DNA from: a gamma proteobacterium NOR5-3
GTDB lineage: Bacteria > Pseudomonadota > Gammaproteobacteria > Pseudomonadales > Halieaceae
Reading direction: 5' to 3'
NCBI GenBank assembly: GCA_000158155.1
Contig: DS999408.1
Coordinates: forward strand, 341,859-405,858
DNA length: 64,000 bases
In this document: positions 33,186-42,365 of the stretch, piece by piece
Position numbering within the stretch: the first letter of the stretch is position 1
Layout: the number at the start of each line of letters is the position of its first letter
The notes under the pieces: model-generated
Database searches by the model: none
What the model was told of the DNA's origin: nothing
What the model saw: the letters and a program-made list of their open reading frames with translations, nothing else
Position numbers and translations under genes: made by a program

Positions 33186-35014
33186 CAGTCTTGTTCCTTT
33201 GACTCCTGCGATTCCCGGACCCGCCGAATAGTCTCCGAATAGTCCTGCGCAATAGCGTTGGGGACATCTTCCGGGTAGAGCGGGCGGGCAAAGTAAAAAC
33301 CCTGCATAAGGTCGACGCCACGTTTAGCCAGATACGCCAGCTGTTCTTCGGTTTCTATGCCTTCTGCAATGGACCGCATATTCAGGGTTTTTGCCAGGGC
33401 AATAATCGCGTCCACAATGGCAGCGCCGTCCGCACTGTTCATATCGGCCACAAAGCTTTGATCAATTTTCAGGGTGTTAATAGGGAATCTTCGAAGATAG
33501 CTCAAGGAAGAATAGCCCGTACCAAAGTCATCAACCGCCAGATCGAGGCCAAGAGATTTTAACTGCGAGAGCTTGAGAATATTACTTTCACCATCGGTCA
33601 TGATGGCGCTTTCGGTGAGTTCAAGTTCCAATCGGTGCGGGTCGAGGCCTGAGCGCCCCAGAAACCCTTTTATATAATGCAGTAAGTCTGGCTGATTGAA
33701 CTGCAAGGGCGAGATGTTGACGCAAACCCTGAAGCTTGCCAGCCCGATGGAGTCCCAATAGACGCAGTGCCGCGCGACTTCCTTAAGCACCCATTCCCCT
33801 AATTCAATAATCTGCCCCGTACTTTCCGCAACCGGAATAAAGTCGGCGGGGGAGATCATGCCACGCTCAGGGTGCTTCCAGCGCACCAGGGCTTCCAGAC
33901 TCACCACAGCGCCGGTGACAGTCTCTACCTGGGGCTGGTATCGAAGTTCCAGTTGGTCGGTGCGCATGGCCTCGCGCAGATCCTCCTCAAGCTTGAGGTG
34001 CTCTACGGAGCGGGCATTCATTTCTTCGTTGTAGAAGCGAAAACAAGCCCGGCCGTCGGCTTTTGCTGCATACATGGCAGTATCTGCGTTTCTCACCAGA
34101 CTTTCGGCGTCCTCACCATCCTGGGGATACATGGCGATTCCGATGCTGGGCGTTACCACCGGGTTGTGGGTTTGCAAAGGAATGGGTTCTGAAAGCGTTT
34201 TCATGATGCGCAGGGCGATACGTTCCACATCGTCGGTATGCAGAACGTCTGCCAGCACTACCGTAAATTCGTCGCCGCCAAGGCGCGCGATTTCGGTATT
34301 CCCATCGTGTTCTTCTTCGGCGCTGCTGTCTGAGTAGTAACTGATCGCATCGTCTTCTCGCAGTTCATTGATCAGCCTTTTGGAAATTTCTACCAGCAGT
34401 CGATCGCCACGTCCGTGGCCGATGGAGTCGTTGATTCGTTTAAAATTGTCCAAATCAATGAACAGCAGCGCTGAGAAGGTGTTCAGGCGCTGGGAGCGTT
34501 TAAGAATGCGATTGAGCTGTTCATTGAAGCTCCTGCGGTTGGGCAGGCTGGTCAAAGGGTCAAAATAAGCCAGATAGCGGAGCCTGTCTTCCTGGCGCTT
34601 CAGTGAGTTAAAGGCGTTGCTGGCGCGGAGCATGTATTGGACGTCACGCCCCAGCAAAGACCAGTTCACGGGCTTTGTTTTGTACTGCGTCGCACCGGCG
34701 TCAAAGCCATCATCGATGGATTTTCGGTCATCTGAGCCGGTGACGATCATGATCGGCACGCTTTCGCCCTGGGGCATGGCACGGATTCGGCGGCAAACCT
34801 CCAAGCCGGTCATCCCGGGCATTTCGACGTCCAGGAAAACCAAATCCGGCCGTTCGCGTACAAAGGCATCAAGGGCTTCATGCCCGTCTGCAGCCTCGAC
34901 TACGATCATGCCCTCGGATTCCAGACATTGGCGGCTTAGCAAGCGCACATTCATATCGTCGTCAGCGACTAGAATCTTGGCGCGTTGCCCTGGCTGGGGT
35001 ACCTCGTTGGACAT
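33185..35014 (-). CDS. REC-GGDEF-EAL cyclic-di-GMP signalling protein
   Basis: A 609-residue cytoplasmic response regulator. Receiver domain with acidic pocket 'VADDD', phospho-site D62 ('FLDVEMPG') and K114; GGDEF domain (about 145–325) with an intact 'LGGDEF' at residues 245–250; EAL domain (about 345–595) with 'EALVRWKHP' (374–382), 'NISPLQFNQ' and 'DDFGTGYSSL'. Both making and breaking c-di-GMP are possible. A short acidic insert ('YYSDSSAEEEHDGNTE') sits just before GGDEF, and the inhibitory RxxD site is absent. It is the first gene of the operon with the subtilase. A partner kinase is not adjacent, but the HPt of the hybrid kinase could feed this receiver. Confidence 0.95.
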   Translation of the reverse strand: MSNEVPQPGQRAKILVADDDMNVRLLSRQCLESEGMIVVEAADGHEALDAFVRERPDLVFLDVEMPGMTGLEVCRRIRAMPQGESVPIMIVTGSDDRKSIDDGFDAGATQYKTKPVNWSLLGRDVQYMLRASNAFNSLKRQEDRLRYLAYFDPLTSLPNRRSFNEQLNRILKRSQRLNTFSALLFIDLDNFKRINDSIGHGRGDRLLVEISKRLINELREDDAISYYSDSSAEEEHDGNTEIARLGGDEFTVVLADVLHTDDVERIALRIMKTLSEPIPLQTHNPVVTPSIGIAMYPQDGEDAESLVRNADTAMYAAKADGRACFRFYNEEMNARSVEHLKLEEDLREAMRTDQLELRYQPQVETVTGAVVSLEALVRWKHPERGMISPADFIPVAESTGQIIELGEWVLKEVARHCVYWDSIGLASFRVCVNISPLQFNQPDLLHYIKGFLGRSGLDPHRLELELTESAIMTDGESNILKLSQLKSLGLDLAVDDFGTGYSSLSYLRRFPINTLKIDQSFVADMNSADGAAIVDAIIALAKTLNMRSIAEGIETEEQLAYLAKRGVDLMQGFYFARPLYPEDVPNAIAQDYSETIRRVRESQESKEQD

Positions 35015-35173
35015 AACATGCGATCGTTGTAATAGAAGTCAAAGGCTATCACTGTGCCGTTCTAATGCCCAGCGCAATGCCTCGGGTAATACCCCGCACA
35101 GAGGTATCTTCAGACGGTGGTTTTCGTCGCTCTGTGCTACTATTTTCTGGTTTGATATCCCCAAAGGTTCCGC

Positions 35174-36238
35174 ATGACTATCGCCTCCGATCGTCTGCAA
35201 GCGATTCGCGAGCAGGTCCAACATCATCTAGACAAAGATGCCGCTGCGCAGCTCTCTCCAGAGCGGCAGCGAGAATTGGTCCACCGCATCAAGGATCAGT
35301 TGGCCGCCCACAATGCGGTGATTGTGGCGCACTACTATACGGCGCCGGAGATTCAGGCGCTGGCTGAAGAGACCGGGGGCTGTGTATCGGACTCGCTGGA
35401 AATGGCGCGTTTTGGCCACGATCACCCGGCAGAGACCCTGATTGTCGCCGGCGTGCGCTTTATGGGAGAGACGGCCAAGATTCTGACGCCACAAAAACGT
35501 GTGCTCATGCCCACACTTGAGGCCACCTGTTCTTTGGATTTGGGATGTCCTGCGGACGAGTTTTCAGCGTTTTGTGATGAACACCCTGACCGCGAAGTCG
35601 TGGTTTATGCCAATACCTCTGCCGCTGTGAAAGCACGCGCGGACTGGGTTGTTACCTCCAGCATCGCGCTGGACGTAGCCGAGCATCTGTCGTCCCAGGG
35701 TAAGAAAATACTCTGGGCGCCGGATCGGCATCTGGGCGATTACGTGCGCCGGGAGACCGGGGCTGACATCGTTATGTGGGATGGCGCCTGCATTGTGCAT
35801 GAGGAGTTCAAGGCGCGCGCGCTCGAAGATTTGAAGCGGGTGTATCCCGATGCCGCAGTGCTGGTGCATCCTGAGTCGCCGGCCAGCGTCATTGAGCTGG
35901 CGGATCGTGTGGGATCTACCACGCAAATCATTAATGCCGCCCGGGAGATGGATAATCCCCAGTTTATCGTCGCCACGGATCAGGGGATTTTTTACAAACT
36001 GCAGCAGCAGGCCCCGGATAAGCAGTTCATTATTGCGCCCACCGCCGGCAACGGCGCCACCTGTCGTAGCTGTGCAAACTGCCCGTGGATGGCCATGAAT
36101 GAACTTGAGACCCTGGCCAACGTGTTTGATCGCGATGATAACGAGATATTTGTGGATCCCGCGCTGGGAGAGCGTGCAATGCTGCCCTTGCGACGGATGT
36201 TGCAATTTTCTGCCGACAGAGCGGCGGCGAGCCGTTAG
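35174..36238 (+). CDS. nadA: Quinolinate synthase NadA
   Basis: A [4Fe-4S] enzyme that condenses iminoaspartate with dihydroxyacetone phosphate in NAD synthesis. The 354-residue protein has '[17 protein letters not shown]', and cluster cysteines in '[11 protein letters not shown]' (C119), '[11 protein letters not shown]' and 'RSCANCPWM', plus '[11 protein letters not shown]'. Length fits the E. coli-type enzyme (347). It is divergent from the c-di-GMP gene (159 bases between starts) and convergent with bepA. nadB and nadC are not nearby. Confidence 0.97.
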   Translation: MTIASDRLQAIREQVQHHLDKDAAAQLSPERQRELVHRIKDQLAAHNAVIVAHYYTAPEIQALAEETGGCVSDSLEMARFGHDHPAETLIVAGVRFMGETAKILTPQKRVLMPTLEATCSLDLGCPADEFSAFCDEHPDREVVVYANTSAAVKARADWVVTSSIALDVAEHLSSQGKKILWAPDRHLGDYVRRETGADIVMWDGACIVHEEFKARALEDLKRVYPDAAVLVHPESPASVIELADRVGSTTQIINAAREMDNPQFIVATDQGIFYKLQQQAPDKQFIIAPTAGNGATCRSCANCPWMAMNELETLANVFDRDDNEIFVDPALGERAMLPLRRMLQFSADRAAASR

Positions 36239-36254
36239 ACCCGCCAGTCAGGGC

Positions 36255-37757
36255 TCAGGATTCCAGCATTTCCCTCATGTCGGCAACGTCATTGATGCGC
36301 TGATTGATTTTTGCACTGGTGGTGTAGTCGTTGCGTACCAGATCCAGCGCATAGCGCAACTGCTTTTCGGCCTGGTCGAGAATGCCGTTGAGGATGAAGT
36401 ACTCGGCACGGGATTGATGCAGGCCGATAATATTGCCTGACAAGCCCTGAACTTCCGCCAATAAATACCAAAGGTAGGGGTCGTTGGGTTTTTGTTTGCT
36501 TTGCTCCACCAGAACCTCTTCGGCCACATGGGCCTGCTGGTCCTGCATCAATGCCTCGGCGTAGGTCATTGTCAGAGGATGATTGTGAGGACTCAGCTTT
36601 AGTCTCGCGGCTAGTTTTTCTGCTGCTCGCCGGGGTTCATTACGCGCCATGTCGATGCGCGCGTCTGCAATGACGTACTCAAGACGGTTGGGCTCTGCGG
36701 CCCAAATTGCATCCAGCTCCAGTGCAGCTTCATCACTGCGTCCTGCATCGGTTAAAGCCAGTACCAGTCCATAGCGCGCTGCAGCGGTGGAGCGCGGAGA
36801 TCCCTCGAGCTCTTTTCTGAACTTTGTCGCGGCTTCTTCTGGCGTGTCGGCGAGCTGGTTAACCACTCGCGCACGCATTAACTGATAGTCCAGTTTGGCA
36901 GGTCGAATCTGTTTGGGGTATTGCCGGGCCCGATTCCGCGTATCGGCGATCCGGTTCTCGGATAATGGATGGGTGCGCAGAAACTCCGGTATGCGACTGC
37001 CTGTGGCATAGCGCGAGGCCTGCATCATTCGGTCAAACATCGAAGAGGCGGCATGGGGGTCCATGCCTGCGTCGACGATGGTCTGCATGGCAACGCGATC
37101 GGCCTCTGCTTCATTACTGCGCGAATAGCGCAGCGCGGAATCCTGCGCCGCCGCCTGTGCCGCCGCCAGCGCTGCCATACCCGCGTCACCTCCTGCCGTT
37201 GCCATCAGGACAAAGCCTGCCAGCATGGCAGCCAGAGTCAGCGGTTGCTGGGTCTTGGCAAACTCCACCCGGCGCGAAAAGTGACGCTGGCTCAGGTGTG
37301 CTATTTCGTGGGCAATAACTGTGGCCAGCTCATCCTCGGTTTGCGCATGTAGCAGCAGGCCGTTATGAATACCGATCACCCCACCTGGCACTGCAAAGGC
37401 GTTGATCGTTGCGTTGTCCACCACGACCAGTTCCAGACGCCGATCCTGAAGCTCGCTCTCGGTCACGAGTTTGAAAATCAGGTCTTCGAGATAGCTAAAG
37501 AGCAGCGGGTCGTTGACCGTAGGGGCCTGACTGCGAAACACCCGGAGCCAGGCGCGGCCCAGCTGATACTCGTACTCGGCGGAGAACAAGCTGGTACTGG
37601 ACTCGCCCAGATTCGGAATCTTGAGCTTTTCTGTACCCTGGGCATGGGCGGGGACTGTGACGCACAGCAAACTGGCCGATATCCATAGAACGAGGAGTCG
37701 GTTCCAGTATTGCGAACCCAAAAGGCCGCGAGTTGGCTTGGTGGCGGTCATCAGCAT
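36255..37757 (-). CDS. bepA: M48 metalloprotease with TPR domain, BepA/YfgC type
   Basis: Periplasmic zinc protease-chaperone that helps LptD and other outer-membrane proteins assemble and degrades failed ones. The roughly 500-residue protein has a signal peptide ending 'VTVPAHAQ', the M48 domain with 'HEIAHLSQRH' and the third ligand in 'SNEAEADRVAMQ', and tetratricopeptide repeats in the C-terminal half ('AEEVLVEQSKQKPNDPYLWY'). ATGs at 37757 and 37751 are both possible; longer in-frame starts would spoil the signal peptide. It is divergent from the TusA-like gene, as in several gammaproteobacteria where bepA, a small redox/sulfur gene and perM cluster. Confidence 0.92.
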   Translation of the reverse strand: MLMTATKPTRGLLGSQYWNRLLVLWISASLLCVTVPAHAQGTEKLKIPNLGESSTSLFSAEYEYQLGRAWLRVFRSQAPTVNDPLLFSYLEDLIFKLVTESELQDRRLELVVVDNATINAFAVPGGVIGIHNGLLLHAQTEDELATVIAHEIAHLSQRHFSRRVEFAKTQQPLTLAAMLAGFVLMATAGGDAGMAALAAAQAAAQDSALRYSRSNEAEADRVAMQTIVDAGMDPHAASSMFDRMMQASRYATGSRIPEFLRTHPLSENRIADTRNRARQYPKQIRPAKLDYQLMRARVVNQLADTPEEAATKFRKELEGSPRSTAAARYGLVLALTDAGRSDEAALELDAIWAAEPNRLEYVIADARIDMARNEPRRAAEKLAARLKLSPHNHPLTMTYAEALMQDQQAHVAEEVLVEQSKQKPNDPYLWYLLAEVQGLSGNIIGLHQSRAEYFILNGILDQAEKQLRYALDLVRNDYTTSAKINQRINDVADMREMLES

Positions 37758-37899
37758 GCAGTATTCTACGCGAGTCGAGCCGACGTCGATTTGCCGTCGG
37801 CGCATTCATCCATTGGACGACATTCTAGGGCTGAAGTTCGCAAAGTCATGCAATAGCGAGCGCAGCGTGAAGCGTCACAACGATAAGGAATACCCTCCG

Positions 37900-38163
37900 T
37901 TGAGCAGCGAGCAAGCATCTGTTGCGGGAATAGGTCATCATGCTGATGCACAGGTCGACGCCCGCGGGCATCGCTGTCCCATGCCCCTGCTAATGGCAAA
38001 GCGCGGGCTGAACGGTTTGGAGACTGGACAGACGCTGCATTTGATATCCACTGATGCGGGTTCGCGACGGGATTTTGAAATTTTTGCCAAACAAAGTGGG
38101 CACGAGTTGCTCCAGGCCGTAGATGTCGATGATGAGTTTCATTTTTTACTGCGTAAAACCTGA
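37900..38163 (+). CDS. TusA-like sulfur-carrier protein
   Basis: A small protein of the TusA/SirA fold: 'VDARGHRCPMPLLMAKRGL' with the sulfur-carrying Cys in CPxP, 'GQTLHLISTDAGSRRDFEIFAKQSGHEL' and a closing beta-strand 'FHFLLRK'. Members pass persulfide sulfur, for example in tRNA thiolation, but paralogues have other roles, so the partner is uncertain. No ATG lies in the right frame near the domain; a TTG at 37900 (87 residues) with AAGGA 10 bases upstream is the best start. It ends two bases before the perM-like gene, implying one operon. Confidence 0.82.
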   Translation: MSSEQASVAGIGHHADAQVDARGHRCPMPLLMAKRGLNGLETGQTLHLISTDAGSRRDFEIFAKQSGHELLQAVDVDDEFHFLLRKT

Positions 38164-38165
38164 TC

Positions 38166-39242
38166 ATGCTTGAGATTTTCAACAAGTGGTACGAGCGCTA
38201 TCTCTTCGAAGAGGAGTCGGTGCTGCTGCTCGTGCTGATTTTTCTGTCACTGGTACTTCTTGCCACCATTGGCGATATTTTGGCGCCTTTGTTGGCGTCG
38301 ATTGTTCTTGCCTATCTGGTGCAGGGCGTTGTCAATTTGCTCTGTCGACTCGGATTGCCCCCCTGGCTCGGATTTTTTATCGCGTTTACGGCATTTATGG
38401 GAGCGTTTTTTGCAGTTCTGCTTGGCCTGCTCCCGCTGGTTTGGCGTCAGTCCATCGGGCTTATTACCGAAGTGCCCCGCATGATCGACCAGGGCCGCGA
38501 CCTGCTCGAGGTACTGCCGGGACGCTATCCCGAAGTGTTTAGCCAGTCGCAGATCGACCAGATGCTTGGCGGCATTCAGGGGGAGATTGCGGGGCTCGGC
38601 CAAAAGGTCGTCACCATGACCCTGGCCCGCATTCCGGGCTTCATGACGCTGTTGGTGTACGTGGTGCTGGTGCCTATCATTGTGTTTTTCCTGCTCAAAG
38701 ACCGGGCGCAGATCACGCGTTGGTTGGCGGGGTTCCTGCCCGAGAGTCGACCATTGCTGAACAGAATCTGGGCAGAAATGAACGTTCAGTTTTCCAATTA
38801 CGCCCGGGGGAAGATGGTGGAGATCATCATCGTGGGCGCGGTGAGTTATGTCAGCTTTACCGGTCTTGGCCTGCGCTACGCGGCGCTGCTTGGCCTGCTT
38901 GTGGGTCTGTCGGTGATCATTCCTTACATCGGTGCCTTTATCGTCACTGTGCCCGTGGCCGCCGTGGGGCTCTTTCAGTGGGGGCTCACGCCGGAATTTT
39001 ATTGGGTGCTGGCGGTCTATGTTGTTATACAAATGCTGGACGGTAACGTATTGGTACCCCTGTTATTTTCAGAAGCCGTTAACCTTCACCCCGTCGCGAT
39101 TATTGTGGCGGTATTGTTTTTTGGCGGTATCTGGGGGCTGTGGGGGGTGTTCTTTGCCATTCCCCTGGCCACGTTGATCAAGGCTGTCATTAACGCCTGG
39201 CCCAAACGCGAAGCCGTCGCTATACCCAACTCTGCGGAGTAA
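38166..39242 (+). CDS. AI-2E/PerM family membrane transporter
   Basis: A 358-residue polytopic inner-membrane protein with about eight helices. It begins with an amphipathic start ('WYERYLFEEESVLLLVL'), has a long soluble segment after helix 3 ('MIDQGRDLLEVLPGRYPEVFSQSQIDQML'), then 'PIIVFFLLKDR' and the final 'VNLHPVAIIVAVLFFGGIWGLWGVFFAIPLATLI'. These are hallmarks of the AI-2E transporter (UPF0118) family. E. coli PerM is a close type and its substrate is unknown; autoinducer-2 export and Na+/H+ exchange are reported for relatives. It sits between the TusA-like gene and the M16 protease with tight spacing. Confidence 0.9.
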   Translation: MLEIFNKWYERYLFEEESVLLLVLIFLSLVLLATIGDILAPLLASIVLAYLVQGVVNLLCRLGLPPWLGFFIAFTAFMGAFFAVLLGLLPLVWRQSIGLITEVPRMIDQGRDLLEVLPGRYPEVFSQSQIDQMLGGIQGEIAGLGQKVVTMTLARIPGFMTLLVYVVLVPIIVFFLLKDRAQITRWLAGFLPESRPLLNRIWAEMNVQFSNYARGKMVEIIIVGAVSYVSFTGLGLRYAALLGLLVGLSVIIPYIGAFIVTVPVAAVGLFQWGLTPEFYWVLAVYVVIQMLDGNVLVPLLFSEAVNLHPVAIIVAVLFFGGIWGLWGVFFAIPLATLIKAVINAWPKREAVAIPNSAE

Positions 39243-39246
39243 CACT

Positions 39247-42123
39247 ATGCAAATTCAAATCGCTGCGGCCCGCGTGGCGCAGGTTAGTCTGTTGGCGCTC
39301 ATTGGGCTCTTGGTCGCCTGTACCAGTGCCGAGCCGCCATCTTCATCGATAGCACCCTTACAAAGCCCGAATGATCGCTTTGCCTATCGACTCGTCACTC
39401 TGGATAACGGGCTTAAGACCTTATTGGTGTCTAACCCCGATACCCCGAAAGCGGCAGCGTCACTGGATGTGCAGGTCGGTAGTGGTGACAACCCCAAAGG
39501 CCGCGGCGGTTTGGCGCATTTCCTGGAGCATATGTTGTTTTTGGGTACCGAAAAGTACCCGGATGCCGCGGAGTATGAGCAGTTTGTTACGGAGCATGGC
39601 GGTGCGCGAAACGCCTACACCAGCTTTGAACACACCAACTACTTTTTTGACGTTGATGCAGAGCATTTGCCTGAAGCATTGGATCGTTTCGCCCAGTTCT
39701 TCATCGCCCCCAACTTTGATGAAGCTTATGTCGACCGCGAGCGCAATGCGGTGGAGGCAGAGTATCAAATGGGCCTAAAGAGCGATTCACGCCGGGGTCT
39801 GGATGTTCTTCAGGCGGCCATGAATCCCGAACATCCCTTTAGTCAGTTCGCCGTGGGCAGTCTGGAGAGTCTTGCCGATCGCCCTGATTCAGCCGTGCGC
39901 GATGACTTGCTGCGCTTTTACGAGAAGCACTATTCCGCTGACATCATGCGCCTTGTGATTCTCGGAAGGGAGCCACTGGACGTGTTGGAAGGTATGGCCA
40001 AGGAGATGTTCTCGGCGGTGCCCAATCGTAATGCCGAGCTTGAGCAGATCGATGAGCCACTGTTTGTTGACTCCCAGCTGCCCATGCTGCTTAAGGTCAA
40101 GCCGCTGGGAACTTTGCGGCAGTTGGAAGTGAATTTTCAGATTCCCGATTATCGTAGCGATTATCACGCCAAACCTATGACCTACGTGTCCAATCTTGTG
40201 GGGCATGAAGGGGAGGGGAGTTTGTTGTCGCAGCTCAAGCGCGAGGGGCTCGCTGATGGTTTGTCCTCGGGTACGGGGCTGGATTGGCGAGGCGGGTCGC
40301 TGCTGTCGGTGACCGTAGCGCTGACTGAAAAAGGCGTTGCGGATTACGAGCGCGTTCTGCAGAACATCTTTGCCTACCTTGAGTTACTGCGGTCCCAGGA
40401 CCCGAAAGAATGGATTTACGACGAGCAGTCGGCTGTGTCGGCTCTGGCGTTTAGATTTCGGGAGCCCTCGGCGCCCATGGGTTACGTCAGCAGTCTGAGC
40501 AATGCCATGCACTACTACGAGGATGAGGACATTCTTCAGGGTCCCTATCTCATGGAGGATTTTAATGCCTCGATGATTAAGGAAGCGCTGCAGGCCCTGA
40601 CACCTCGCAAAGCGCAAGTAGTGCTGACCGCGCCAGAGGTGACGACGGATCGTGAATCACCGTATTACGCGGTGGCTTACAGTCAGTTGGGTCCTGAGGC
40701 TTTGATGCTGTCGCGATGGCAGTCGGACGATATTTCCGGTCTGCAGTTGCCGGCAGCGAATCCCTTTATCGCCGAGGATGTGGAGCTGGTCCCCTTGGCT
40801 GAAGACAACCCTGCTTTGCCCGAGCTGCGGGTGGAGCAACCGCGAAAGCGGGTCTGGTTTAAGCAGGCTGATGAGTTTCGGGTGCCCAAGGGCGCTATGT
40901 ATGTCAGCTTTCGCTCGCCCTTGGCCTCGGCCTCGGCTGAGCAAAAGGCGGCCTCGGCGCTCTATACCCGGATGGTGACGGACGCGGTCCGCGAGTACAC
41001 CTACCCGGCGCTGCTGGCAGGACTGGGCTTTAATTTTTATAACCATGCGCAGGGCATCAGCATGCGCGTGAGCGGCTACAACGACAAGCAGCTCATGTTG
41101 CTCAAAGAGTTGTTGGCCAATATTGCACAGCAGACCTTTGACCCTGCCCGCTTCGAACGGCTGCGCCGGGATATGGTTCTGGAGCTACAGAACACCGTGG
41201 CTCGCCGTCCAAGCTCACAACTGATGGACGACCTGCGCCGTGCCCTGTCCAGCGGGTCCTATGATGAGCCCGAGTTGATTGCGGCGCTGGAAGCGCTGGA
41301 TGTCAAAGGGCTGGAGGACTATCGGCAAGCCTTCTGGAATTCTGCGCGAGCCGAGGCCATGCTGTACGGAAACTACGCCGCAAGCGATGTGCAGGTGATG
41401 TCCGATACGCTGGATGTCGTGCTGGCTGACGGAGTCGGTGAGCCGGCGCTGGGTCCGCAGGTGTTGCGGATCGGTGAGCGGGAGTCATTGGAGCTCCGGT
41501 CGGATATTGAGCACAATGATGCAGTCGTGGCGTGGTACCTACAGGGTGCGGGGCAAAGTTGGCGGGATCGGGCGCTGGTAGCGCTCACAGCGCAGATCAC
41601 TGAGTCCGGATTTTTTCAGCAGCTGCGCACTGAGCAGCAGCTCGGCTACATCGTATCGAGCTTTCCCTGGGCGCAGTATGATGTTCCGGGACTGCTGTTA
41701 CTCATCCAGTCTCCATCACACTCCTCAGCCCATGTGTTTGGCGCGATGCAGGAGTTTTTGGTGGGTACTTTGAAGGACATCACGCAAGAGCAGTTTCAGA
41801 GACACCGCCAGGCGCTGATTAATGCGACGCTCAAGCCTCAGGAAAATCTGCGTGAGCGAGCAGAGTTTTACTGGCAGTCCATCGCAACCCGGCAGTGGCA
41901 GTTTGATAGTCCCCGGCAACTGGCAGCGGCGGTGGAGTCCATCAGCTATGAAGAGTGGCAGCAGGCCTATCGGGAGTTATTTCTGGATGCGCCCCGTTCG
42001 CTGCTCGCGCTGAGTCCTGGTGCCAAAGGCGTGACGCCACAGAGCAACAGTGAGGTGTTTGAGGATCCAGAGACCCTGCGCGAGGGTCGCGCGACCTATG
42101 CGGTGGATCTGTCGCCCCTGTGA
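39247..42123 (+). CDS. M16 (pitrilysin/insulinase) zinc protease, lipoprotein
   Basis: A 958-residue protease whose signal peptide ends in a lipobox ('LLVAC' then Thr), so it is lipid-anchored in the cell envelope. The inverted zinc motif 'HFLEH' is in 'GLAHFLEHMLFLGTEKYP' (near residue 95), with the downstream Glu in 'ERNAVEAEYQ'. Four M16 domains follow as in pitrilysin (about 960 residues), with the substrate-closing 'TEQQLGYIVSS' near the end. It degrades small peptides in the periplasm. It follows the perM-like gene after four bases. Confidence 0.94.
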   Translation: MQIQIAAARVAQVSLLALIGLLVACTSAEPPSSSIAPLQSPNDRFAYRLVTLDNGLKTLLVSNPDTPKAAASLDVQVGSGDNPKGRGGLAHFLEHMLFLGTEKYPDAAEYEQFVTEHGGARNAYTSFEHTNYFFDVDAEHLPEALDRFAQFFIAPNFDEAYVDRERNAVEAEYQMGLKSDSRRGLDVLQAAMNPEHPFSQFAVGSLESLADRPDSAVRDDLLRFYEKHYSADIMRLVILGREPLDVLEGMAKEMFSAVPNRNAELEQIDEPLFVDSQLPMLLKVKPLGTLRQLEVNFQIPDYRSDYHAKPMTYVSNLVGHEGEGSLLSQLKREGLADGLSSGTGLDWRGGSLLSVTVALTEKGVADYERVLQNIFAYLELLRSQDPKEWIYDEQSAVSALAFRFREPSAPMGYVSSLSNAMHYYEDEDILQGPYLMEDFNASMIKEALQALTPRKAQVVLTAPEVTTDRESPYYAVAYSQLGPEALMLSRWQSDDISGLQLPAANPFIAEDVELVPLAEDNPALPELRVEQPRKRVWFKQADEFRVPKGAMYVSFRSPLASASAEQKAASALYTRMVTDAVREYTYPALLAGLGFNFYNHAQGISMRVSGYNDKQLMLLKELLANIAQQTFDPARFERLRRDMVLELQNTVARRPSSQLMDDLRRALSSGSYDEPELIAALEALDVKGLEDYRQAFWNSARAEAMLYGNYAASDVQVMSDTLDVVLADGVGEPALGPQVLRIGERESLELRSDIEHNDAVVAWYLQGAGQSWRDRALVALTAQITESGFFQQLRTEQQLGYIVSSFPWAQYDVPGLLLLIQSPSHSSAHVFGAMQEFLVGTLKDITQEQFQRHRQALINATLKPQENLRERAEFYWQSIATRQWQFDSPRQLAAAVESISYEEWQQAYRELFLDAPRSLLALSPGAKGVTPQSNSEVFEDPETLREGRATYAVDLSPL

Positions 42124-42175
42124 GATTGCGCGTTTTCACGCCAATTCCCGACGCGGACACGGGCTTTGCCTGGCT

Positions 42176-42200
42176 AATTGGTTCTAAAATAGAACTAATT
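42176..42200. promoter_or_regulatory. Near-perfect palindrome upstream of aceE
   Basis: AATTGGTTCT-AAAAT-AGAACTAATT: ten-base arms with nine matches, five-base centre, about 17 bases upstream of a good promoter. A second, weaker set of similar half-sites (GACTGGTTAGTC at 42267–42278 and AAGAACTAACT near 42296) lies downstream. It is similar in its AATTGGT arms to the E. coli PdhR operator, so a GntR-type pyruvate regulator is a reasonable guess; none is encoded in the window. Confidence 0.6.
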
Positions 42201-42216
42201 TTGCATCCTCCCGGGG

Positions 42217-42245
42217 TTGTGATCGCAATATAGACACCGTATGAT
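42217..42245 (+). promoter_or_regulatory. Sigma-70 promoter of aceE-aceF
   Basis: TTGTGA at 42217–42222, 17-base spacer, TATGAT at 42240–42245, followed by a 120-base leader to the aceE start. It is the best −35/−10 pair in the 242-base gap. Confidence 0.7.
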
Positions 42246-42365
42246 CGGCTGAAACGCGCTCGGATTGACTGGTTAGTCCGGGCTGATTCCAATAAAGAAC
42301 TAACTAGCGTTCCAGCGGCGGGCCTCATTGGGTGTTCGTCCTTCAGCGCTGATGGGACTGCAGCA

